From: Paraburkholderia madseniana
GTDB lineage: Bacteria; Pseudomonadota; Gammaproteobacteria; Burkholderiales; Burkholderiaceae
Assembly: GCF_009690905.1 (NCBI RefSeq)
Contig: NZ_VOSW01000083.1
Span: 1 to 41,640, forward strand
Reading direction: 5' to 3'
DNA length: 41,640 nucleotides
In this document: positions 34,420-41,640 of the stretch, one piece after another
Position numbering within the stretch: the first letter of the stretch is position 1
Layout of the letters: the number at the start of each line of letters is the position of its first letter
Notes under the pieces: generated by a model
Database searches by the model: none
What the model saw: only the letters and a program-made list of their open reading frames with translations
What the model was told of the DNA's origin: nothing
Translations under genes and position numbers: made by a program

Positions 34420-34473
34420 ACCCCGGCAACAGCCGAGGCAAGCCGAACCCATCATCAAGGAGAGCAAACGACG

Positions 34474-34875
34474 ATGCAGACCGTTTTTGTATACGGCACA
34501 TTGCGTGCCGGTGAAGTGAACGACCTCAGAGATGCTGCGGCGCGCAACGAAATCGCCGCGCCGAATTTTCTCGGCACGGCCACGGTGCGCGGCCATCTAT
34601 TCGACTTCGGCTTGTATCCGGGCCTGGTGGTCGACGAAGCGGGCGTGGACGTCACGGGCGACGTCTACGAAATCGACGATGAACTGGTGGCGGTGCTCGA
34701 CGAGATCGAAGCGGTGTATCCCGGCGTCGAAGATCGCTTCCTCGCGCGAGAAGTGATAGTGAAAGTAGACGGTAACGTCGTGAACTGCCGCTTCTATCCG
34801 GTCGCGCCCAATGTGGTGAAGGGTCACCCGGAAATCAGGTCAGGCGATTGGGTCGAGTATCGCAGCACGCGCTGA
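34474..34875 (+). CDS. Gamma-glutamylcyclotransferase-family (AIG2-like) protein
   Basis: This 133-residue protein has the GGCT fold: VFVYGTLRAGEVN at residues 4-16 forms the substrate-binding loop, LYPGLVVDEAGVDVTGDVYE follows, and VAVLDEIEAVYPG holds the probable catalytic glutamate. The family cleaves gamma-glutamyl amines or peptides to 5-oxoproline. AAGGAGAGC is placed upstream of the ATG. It is probably co-transcribed with the RraA-family gene. Confidence 0.85.
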   Translation: MQTVFVYGTLRAGEVNDLRDAAARNEIAAPNFLGTATVRGHLFDFGLYPGLVVDEAGVDVTGDVYEIDDELVAVLDEIEAVYPGVEDRFLAREVIVKVDGNVVNCRFYPVAPNVVKGHPEIRSGDWVEYRSTR

Positions 34876-34962
34876 GGCGCGGCATAGCTAGCCCACGGCG
34901 AGCGCACCACGAGTACACGGCGCAAGCATAACGACCGCATAACGAGCACCTCGCGAGCACAT

Positions 34963-34998
34963 AAAAAAACGGCCCGGCAGGCATACGCCTGTCGGGCC
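34963..34998 (-). terminator. Rho-independent terminator of aceB
   Basis: GGCCCGGCAGGC-ATAC-GCCTGTCGGGCC (34971-34998) has one G-T type mismatch and a run of A on its left side, that is a U-tract for minus-strand transcripts. It ends the aceB transcript and may also stop the converging cyclotransferase message. Confidence 0.85.
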
Positions 34999-35121
34999 GC
35001 GCGGTCGGTCAGCCTTGCGACCCAGGCCGCTCTTTCATCTTGCGTGGCTGGTGAAAGCGGGCCTGGTACGACGTCGTTATTGCTCGTAAATGAGGCTCGT
35101 GCCTGAGGCCGTTCAGATAAC

Positions 35122-36738
35122 TCAGATTTCCTCGTACAGCGGCAGCGTCAGGAAGTCGGTGAACTTCTCCGACGTCGACATCTCTTCGAAGATTTGTGCA
35201 GCGCGATCGTACGGCTTTGTATCCCCGCCGACTGCCTGCTTCACCTTGTGGAGTTCTTCTGCCGACAACTCGCGCACCAACTCGGCCGTGACCTTGCTGC
35301 CATCTTCGAGCTTGCCCTTCGGCGAGCGAATCCATTGCCACACTTGCGAGCGCGAGATCTCCGCGGTGGCGGCGTCTTCCATCAGATTGTGAATCGGCAC
35401 GCAGCCATTGCCCGCGAGCCACGAACCCAGGTAGTGAATGCCGACGTTGATGTTGTTGCGCAAACCGCCCTCGGTAATCGGCGCTTCCGGGCGGAAGTCC
35501 GTCAGGTCGGCCGCCGTGACGAGCACGTCGTCGCGTTGCTTGCCGATCTGATTCGGCTTGTCGCCGAGCACCTTGACGAATTCTTCCATCGCGATCGGCA
35601 CGAGACCCGGATGCGCGACCCAGCCGCCGTCGTAACCGTCGCCGGCATCGCGTGCCTTGTCCGAGCGCACACCGCCCATTGCCTTGTCGTTCGCGGCCGG
35701 ATCGTTCTTGATCGGGATCAGCGCGCTCATGCCGCCGATTGCCGGCGCGTTGCGGCGATGGCAGGTCTTCAGCAACAGCAGCGCGTAGGCACGCATGAAC
35801 GGCGAGGTCATCGTGATCTGCGAGCGGTCGGCGAGACAGAAATCGCGGTCGTTCTTGAACTTCTTGATCGCCGAGAAGATGTAGTCCCAACGGCCGGCGT
35901 TAAGACCCGAGCTGTGCTCGCGCAGCTCGTACAGGATCTCGTCCATTTCGAATGCAGCGACGATCGTCTCGATCAGCACGGTCGCGCGAATCGTGCCGCG
36001 CGGCACGCCGACGGCTTCCTGGGCGGCGAGGAAGATGTCGTTCCACAGGCGCGCTTCCAGATGGCTCTCCATCTTCGGCAGATAGAAGTAGGGCGCCGTT
36101 CCGCGTGCAACCTGGTCCTTCGCGTTGTGAACCATGAAGAGCGCGAAATCGAAAATGCCGCCCGAGACGCGCTTGCCGTCCACCGTCACGTGCTTTTCGT
36201 CCAGATGCCAGCCGCGCGGACGCACGATCAGCGTGGCGATCTTGTCGTTCAGCGTGTACGACTTGCCGTTCTGTTCGAGCGAAATCGTGCGGCGCACTGC
36301 GTCCTTCAGATTGATGTGGCCGGTAATCTGGTTATCCCAGCTCGGCGCATTCGAATCTTCGAAGTCGGTCATGTACGAATCCGCGCCCGAATTCAGCGCG
36401 TTGATGATCATCTTGCGCTCGACCGGTCCGGTGATTTCCACGCGGCGGCATTGCAGATCTTGCGGCAGCGGCGCGATCTTCCAGTCGCCTTCGCGCACGC
36501 TTTTCGTTTCGGCGAGGAAATCGGGGCGCTCGCCGGCATCGAGACGTTTGGTGCGTTCCACACGCGCTTGCAGCAATTGCTGGCGGCGCGGTTCAAACGT
36601 GCGATGCAGCGCGGCGACGAGTTCGAGCGCTTCGCGGGTGAGGATCGCTTCATAGCCCGGCTTGATCTCAGCCGTGATTTCCATGCCCTGCGGCAGCGGC
36701 AGCGACAGCGATGATTGCGATGACAGCGGATTCGCCAT
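35122..36738 (-). CDS. aceB: Malate synthase A
   Basis: This 538-residue enzyme condenses glyoxylate with acetyl-CoA to malate, the second step of the glyoxylate bypass. It is the usual length for malate synthase A. Landmarks include GADSYMTDFEDSNAPSWDN (acidic Mg-binding part), RPRGWHLDEKHVTVDG, GTIRATVLIETIVAAFEM (catalytic arginine region) and GLRNNINVGIHYLGSWLAG. The start at 36738 is set by AAGGAG six bases upstream. The HAD hydrolase gene ends 83 bp upstream in the same direction, and aceA lies 3 kb away on the same strand. Confidence 0.95.
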   Translation of the reverse strand: MANPLSSQSSLSLPLPQGMEITAEIKPGYEAILTREALELVAALHRTFEPRRQQLLQARVERTKRLDAGERPDFLAETKSVREGDWKIAPLPQDLQCRRVEITGPVERKMIINALNSGADSYMTDFEDSNAPSWDNQITGHINLKDAVRRTISLEQNGKSYTLNDKIATLIVRPRGWHLDEKHVTVDGKRVSGGIFDFALFMVHNAKDQVARGTAPYFYLPKMESHLEARLWNDIFLAAQEAVGVPRGTIRATVLIETIVAAFEMDEILYELREHSSGLNAGRWDYIFSAIKKFKNDRDFCLADRSQITMTSPFMRAYALLLLKTCHRRNAPAIGGMSALIPIKNDPAANDKAMGGVRSDKARDAGDGYDGGWVAHPGLVPIAMEEFVKVLGDKPNQIGKQRDDVLVTAADLTDFRPEAPITEGGLRNNINVGIHYLGSWLAGNGCVPIHNLMEDAATAEISRSQVWQWIRSPKGKLEDGSKVTAELVRELSAEELHKVKQAVGGDTKPYDRAAQIFEEMSTSEKFTDFLTLPLYEEI

Positions 36739-36821
36739 GGTTTCTCCTTGGTCGGTCAGATTGCAAAGGTGCAAATGTTGAGATGCGGTTGAATTGCGTC
36801 GCGCGATCCTGGTGGTAGCCG

Positions 36822-37682
36822 TCATGCGCCAGGGCTGTGGCGTGTGCGGCTGCCACCGGGATTGCCGGTGTTGCCCGTGCCGCTATTGCGGCCGGGCGAC
36901 GCGAGGGACTTCAGAAACGCGAGCAGATCGTTCATGCCTCCGCCCACGCCATGCGGCATGACGCCCAGTTCTTCGGCTGGTGCGTTTTGCCGGTTAAGCC
37001 AGAAAGTTGTGAAGCCGAACCAGCCCGCGCCTGCCACGTCCCAGCCGTTCGACGACACGAAGACGATCTCGCGCGGCTCTGCGTTGAAGGCTTGTGTGCC
37101 GAGCGTGTAGGCTGCGGGCGAGGGTTTGTAGGCGCGTACTGTGTCGACGGACAGAACATGGTCGAACAGGCCCGTCATGCCGGCGCTCTTCACGGCGATG
37201 TCGAGCATTTGCGGATTGCCGTTCGAGAGGATCGCGAGACCGGGCCTTGTTGAACTTGCGCTTGCCCCGGCTTTGCCGCCCGCAGGCGCGGATGCGGACC
37301 CGGACGACGCCGAAGGCGCGTCGCGCAACTGGCGCAGCGCGGGCACGGCATCGGGAAAGGCGGACAGGCACGCATATTCGTCCATCAGACGCTTCTCTGC
37401 CGCGCGTCCCAGCGTCAGATGCAGTTTCTTGGCGGCGAAGCGCAAGGCGTCGAGCGTGATGTCCCAGAACGGCCGGTAATGTGCGCCGAGCGCACCCGCA
37501 GGATCGGCGAGCGTGCGCAACTGCGTATATTCGATCTGTTTCTGGCGCCACAACTGCGAGAGCGCGTCGCCGTGGCCCGGGAACATCTGCTCCGCGGCAG
37601 CGATCACCGAATGCACGTCGAAAAGCGTGCCGTACGCGTCGAAAATCACTGCTTTGGGGAAGGGTGTCGTTGTGGCCGACAT
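36822..37682 (-). CDS. HAD-family (type II haloacid dehalogenase-like) hydrolase with linker insert
   Basis: This 286-residue protein has all HAD motifs: VIFDAYGTLFD (nucleophile D15), LAILSNGNPQM (motif II), TVRAYKPSP (the lysine of motif III) and FVSSNGWDVAGAGWFGF (motif IV). The SSNGWDxxGA segment is typical of L-2-haloacid dehalogenases. Unusual features are a Ser/Ala/Gly-rich insert near residues 121-146, between the cap domain and motif II, and a Gly/Asn-rich low-complexity tail. Both look like recent GC-rich expansion. It is divergent from the LysR gene and precedes aceB. Confidence 0.88.
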   Translation of the reverse strand: MSATTTPFPKAVIFDAYGTLFDVHSVIAAAEQMFPGHGDALSQLWRQKQIEYTQLRTLADPAGALGAHYRPFWDITLDALRFAAKKLHLTLGRAAEKRLMDEYACLSAFPDAVPALRQLRDAPSASSGSASAPAGGKAGASASSTRPGLAILSNGNPQMLDIAVKSAGMTGLFDHVLSVDTVRAYKPSPAAYTLGTQAFNAEPREIVFVSSNGWDVAGAGWFGFTTFWLNRQNAPAEELGVMPHGVGGGMNDLLAFLKSLASPGRNSGTGNTGNPGGSRTRHSPGA

Positions 37683-37860
37683 TGCCGTGCACTCCTATCA
37701 GAGGTCAGGATGGATTGTATTAGTGATGCTCCACGCTAAAAAAGAGGCTAAACATCACTTGATCTTTTACTTTCATACACCTAATCTGACGCGCACCGAC
37801 CACTTTCCTGCACAACGCCCCCAAGGGGACATCCTTCGAGGCGTCGCAGCTCCGCTCCCC

Positions 37861-38772
37861 ATGGATCGTTTCAAGCAGATCGAGACTTTCGTTACCGTCG
37901 CAGCCAAGGGCAGCCTGTCCGCCGCGGCGCTCGCCGAGGGCGTCGCGCCCGCCATCATCGGCCGCCGCATCGATGCGCTCGAAGAGCGCCTTGGCGTCAA
38001 ACTGCTGGTGCGCACGACGCGCAAGATCACGCTGACCTTCGAAGGCTCGGCGTTTCTCGAAGATTGCCAGCGCGTCATCCACGACATGCAGAACGCCGAG
38101 GCCAGTGTGTCGGCAGGCGGCGTGAAGGCGAGCGGCCATTTGCGGCTGTCGGCGCCGGCCGGGTTTGGCCGCCGGCATGTTGCGCCGTTGGTGCCGGCCT
38201 TCACCGTTGCGCATCCGGATGTATCCATTACGCTCGACCTGTCTGACCGGTTGGTCGATCTCGTCAACGAGGGCTTCGACTGCGCTGTGCGCCTCGGCGA
38301 ATTGCCGGATTCGTCGCTGGTGTCGCTCAAGCTCGGTGAGAACCGGCGCGTGTGCGTGGCTTCGCCGTCGTATCTGAGCCGGCGCGGTTCGCCGCATACG
38401 CTGGCCGATCTCGCGCATCACAACTGCCTCGCGCTCGGCGCGAGCGCCAACCAGCAGCGCGGCTGGATGTTTCAGCAGGGCGACAAGGTCGTGTCGATCA
38501 AGGTGTCCGGCACGATGGAATGCTCGGACGGCGCCGTGCTGCACGAGTGGTGCCTCGAGGGTTACGGGCTCGCATGGCGTTCGTGGTGGGAGGTCGGCAC
38601 GGACATCGCGGCCGGCCGGCTGGTGAGCGTGCTCGACGAGTTCGCCGCGCCGCCGATCGGCATCCATGCGGTTTTTCCGCAGCGCCGGCATTTGCCGCTG
38701 CGGGTCCGGCTGTTTCTGGACTTTCTCAAGCATACGTACGGCCATCCTGATTACTGGGGCGAGGGCGGCTGA
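37861..38772 (+). CDS. LysR-family transcriptional regulator
   Basis: This 303-residue regulator has an N-terminal winged helix (FKQIETFVTVAAKGSLSAAA, then RIDALEERLGVKLLVRTTRK) and a periplasmic-binding-protein-like effector domain from about residue 92 (HLRLSAPAGFGRRHVAPLVP). LysR proteins usually control a divergent neighbour; here that is the HAD hydrolase gene at 37682, with 178 bp between them, and possibly aceB beyond it. ATG 37861 aligns with the family start; the frame extends to 37513 inside the opposite gene, which is not credible. Confidence 0.9.
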   Translation: MDRFKQIETFVTVAAKGSLSAAALAEGVAPAIIGRRIDALEERLGVKLLVRTTRKITLTFEGSAFLEDCQRVIHDMQNAEASVSAGGVKASGHLRLSAPAGFGRRHVAPLVPAFTVAHPDVSITLDLSDRLVDLVNEGFDCAVRLGELPDSSLVSLKLGENRRVCVASPSYLSRRGSPHTLADLAHHNCLALGASANQQRGWMFQQGDKVVSIKVSGTMECSDGAVLHEWCLEGYGLAWRSWWEVGTDIAAGRLVSVLDEFAAPPIGIHAVFPQRRHLPLRVRLFLDFLKHTYGHPDYWGEGG

Positions 38773-39006
38773 GTTGCGGCTGCGGCCCGGTGACCGGCGA
38801 CCGGCGCAACGATCCTTATGCCGTCCTGCACAACCGCCACACACGACTCCCACGCGGACCGGCGCAGCGGGTTTCCGATATGCGGACAGACCCGCACGAC
38901 GGCCTTGACCGCGTTTCTGCGACCTACAATCGATTGAAGCGGCTTTCAAGCCGCGCCTCGTGGGACGCTGACGCCGCGCTGCACGCAGCCGGCGACGGAG
39001 GGCATC

Positions 39007-39441
39007 ATGTTCAGGCACATCCTGGTTCCGACCGATGGTTCAGACCTGTCACGCAAAGCGATAGACGGCGCCATCGATCTCGCGCAGGCCGTCGGCGCTC
39101 GCGTTACCGCCTACGCGTGTCTGCCGCAATATCCGTACTCGCCGTTCTCCGACGTGGTGATCGAGCCGCCGGTCGAGTTTCTGCAGCGCAGCGAGCGTGA
39201 AGCGCAGGTGCACCTGAGAGAAGTGGAACTGGCCGCGCGCCGCGTCGGCGTCGCGTTCGACAGTCGTACCAGCGTGCATCCGGCGCCGTACCTCGGCATC
39301 ATCGAAGCGGCCGAGCAGGGCGGCTGCGACGTGATTTTCATGGCATCGCATGGGCGACGCGGTCTCGGCAGTTTGCTGATCGGCAGCGAGACGCAGCGGG
39401 TCCTGACGCATACGAAGATCCCAGTCATCGTGTACCGCTGA
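39007..39441 (+). CDS. Universal stress protein (UspA family)
   Basis: This 144-residue single-domain Usp begins FRHILVPTDGSDLSRKAIDG. The ATP-binding motif is complete: MASHGRRGLGSLLIGSETQRV fits G-2x-G-9x-G-S/T, so it belongs to the ATP-binding UspFG-like class rather than classical UspA. GGAGGG stands upstream of the ATG. It lies between the LysR gene and convergent aceA. Confidence 0.92.
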   Translation: MFRHILVPTDGSDLSRKAIDGAIDLAQAVGARVTAYACLPQYPYSPFSDVVIEPPVEFLQRSEREAQVHLREVELAARRVGVAFDSRTSVHPAPYLGIIEAAEQGGCDVIFMASHGRRGLGSLLIGSETQRVLTHTKIPVIVYR

Positions 39442-39583
39442 GGTGCGCACTCGCGATTCCCGTCGCGGGAAAAAACGGCATAGCAAAAAAAACGCGCCGA
39501 CGATGAGGCCGGCGCGTCCTATGCTCGCCGCACAATGCGTTGTGCTGGCTTTGTTTGCACTACCGCCATCTCTCCCAGATTCC

Positions 39584-39623
39584 AGCCATCAGGGCAGACC
39601 GGCGTGCTTCGGCCCTGATGGCT
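39584..39623 (+). ncRNA. Hairpin upstream of a terminator, candidate small RNA
   Basis: AGCCATCAGGGC (39584-39595) pairs perfectly with GCCCTGATGGCT (39612-39623) around a 16-base loop. A strong terminator follows 13 bases later (39637-39667). Two stem-loops ending in a U-tract is a common sRNA layout; it could also be the 3' UTR of the stress-protein gene. No promoter is firmly identified. Confidence 0.3.
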
Positions 39624-39636
39624 GCTCCTCCCTGAC

Positions 39637-39667
39637 AGCGGCTCTCTAACGGAGCCGCTTTTTTTCT
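39637..39667 (+). terminator. Rho-independent terminator
   Basis: AGCGGCTC, a loop of about seven bases, GAGCCGCT and a T-tract (39659-39666). It lies in the convergent interval between the stress-protein gene and aceA, oriented for plus-strand transcripts. Confidence 0.9.
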
Positions 39668-39701
39668 GCCTTGCCGTTCCCGCGATCAGACCACAGGGTA
39701 C

Positions 39702-41006
<1,305 letters not shown>

Positions 41007-41050
41007 GGTGTGCTCCTTGGTTGCCTGTAATGGATAGGTGACTCTGTCGA

Positions 41051-41080
41051 CCAGAGTTGGCGCTTTAGCGCTTACTCTGG
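41051..41080 (-). promoter_or_regulatory. Leader hairpin of aceA
   Basis: CCAGAGT-TG-GCGCT-TT-AGCGC-TT-ACTCTGG is a symmetric hairpin (7-bp and 5-bp helices around a small internal loop) 45-75 bases upstream of the aceA start. An overlapping alternative pairing, ACTCTG with CAGAGT at 41041-41057, could compete with it. This suggests RNA-level or operator control. Confidence 0.4.
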
Positions 41081-41247
41081 TCCCATGCAAGAAACTTGCG
41101 GTCTTCGTCGAAGCGGCTGGCCGTTTGAGGCGTTTCGTTTCGTGAAGTCTTATATAAGAGTCTAGGCAAATCGATCGCCGCGCAATAGCCGCCAAGGAGC
41201 GTTTTTCGAATATTTATTTTTGTTAAAAATCAAATGCTTGCATCACG

Positions 41248-41266
41248 CGTTTCGCATTAAGAAACG
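41248..41266. promoter_or_regulatory. Inverted repeat upstream of aceA, possible operator
   Basis: CGTTTC-GCATTAA-GAAACG is a perfect 6-bp dyad with a seven-base spacer, about 245 bp upstream of the aceA start in an A+T-rich non-coding interval. The size and symmetry suit a dimeric repressor or activator site; which protein binds is unknown. Confidence 0.4.
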
Positions 41267-41374
41267 TCTTTTTCCATCTTGCAATAGGCCCTGTTGTGCC
41301 TTGCAGCACGATTTTTTACGACGCAAAAAAATTTTCCACATCGTGAAATTTCGCCGGTGCCCAAAGTGTGGACG

Positions 41375-41403
41375 AAAAAAAACCGGTGCCTGAGCACCGG
41401 TTT
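41375..41403 (-). terminator. Rho-independent terminator of the helicase gene
   Basis: AAACCGGTGC-CTGA-GCACCGGTTT (41380-41403) with an A-run at 41375-41382, which is a U-tract for minus-strand transcripts. It lies about 110 bp past the partial gene at the right edge. Confidence 0.92.
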
Positions 41404-41511
41404 CTTTCGACTGACGGATGGCGCGGGGCCGTCCGGGTCTTTTCAGGCTGCCTTACGCGCTAAACGAGCCACGTAAGTAGGCTTGCCTGATGACTGCCAA
41501 GCAGTCGCTGC

Positions 41512-41640
41512 TTAGCTGCCGCGACGCGCCGTACGCGGGCCGTCGCTGCGGCGTGCGCCGTAGCCACCGTCACGCGAACCGCCGCCGAAGCCGCCTTCAC
41601 GCGAACCGCCGCCAGCCGACTTGCCAGCCCAGCCGCCGCC
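41512..41640 (-). CDS. Gly/Arg-rich C-terminal tail, probable DEAD-box RNA helicase (partial)
   Basis: The gene is cut by the right edge; only its last 42 codons are seen. The tail is built of GGGSREGG-, GGGSRDGG- and ARRSDGPRTARRGS-type repeats, typical of the RNA-binding C-terminus of RhlE/DeaD-like helicases in Burkholderia. Other Gly/Arg-rich RNA-binding proteins could end similarly, so the helicase call is an inference. Confidence 0.6.
   Translation of the reverse strand, partial: GGGWAGKSAGGGSREGGFGGGSRDGGYGARRSDGPRTARRGS

Noticed and set aside
35194..36714. 506-residue plus-strand frame opposite malate synthase
   Set aside because: Antisense shadow of aceB; His/Arg-rich composition without domains. 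The same holds for the 427-residue frame opposite aceA.

Overview
The window reads as a chromosomal segment of a Burkholderia/Paraburkholderia-type betaproteobacterium. The right third (about 31.5-41.6 kb) is high-GC core chromosome: two tRNA-Glu/tRNA-Asp pairs, the glyoxylate-shunt genes aceB (malate synthase) and aceA (isocitrate lyase), regulators, a universal stress protein and the Gly/Arg-rich tail of a probable DEAD-box RNA helicase. The left three quarters (about 1-31.5 kb) is accessory DNA, judged from insertion sequences, IncP-like transfer genes, plasmid/ICE-type maintenance genes, several defence-type cassettes, shifting base composition and many broken genes.

Layout. 1-3.3 kb: an IS110-family remnant, a 3'-truncated ISNCY-type transposase, and an IS110-family (IS1111-group) element whose transposase has one amber stop. 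3.3-6.1 kb: a candidate IncP-like nic site followed by a traK-traL-traM-like operon. 6.1-11.1 kb: a minus-strand maintenance block (small protein, long ParB-like protein, DUF932 protein, SET-domain protein) with intergenic hairpins, including one very large nested hairpin. 11.2-12.7 kb: small hypothetical genes. 12.7-21.8 kb: a co-directional five-gene cluster encoding a SAM-methyltransferase-like protein, a compact SF1 helicase, a large protein ending in an AlkB-like 2OG-Fe(II) dioxygenase domain, a YhaO/SbcD-like nuclease and a YhaN/SbcC-like ATPase. I do not recognise this combination as a named system, and it is the best candidate here for an undescribed defence or DNA-processing system. 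22.0-26.3 kb: an A+T-richer block with a DUF4297/Cap4-like nuclease plus HerA ATPase (a reported type of antiphage pair) and an Mrr-like nuclease whose usual catalytic lysine is replaced by threonine. 26.5-31.1 kb: a decaying block with a DUF4145 protein and its broken neighbour, a DUF2971 gene frameshifted at a G8 tract, a two-gene module encoding an ADP-ribosyltransferase-like protein and a small partner, and another broken gene. At about 31.47 kb a short sequence resembles a tRNA or tmRNA 3' end and may be the island's right attachment site.

How it fits together. The transfer and maintenance genes suggest an integrated conjugative or mobilisable element. No integrase, relaxase or type IV secretion gene lies in the window, so the element is either decayed or extends to the left. 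Its cargo looks dominated by nucleic-acid-targeting systems. The core genes to the right carry the glyoxylate bypass, with aceB and aceA both on the minus strand and separated by a HAD hydrolase gene, a LysR regulator gene and a Usp gene. All family assignments come from reading motifs by eye; no database search was run.
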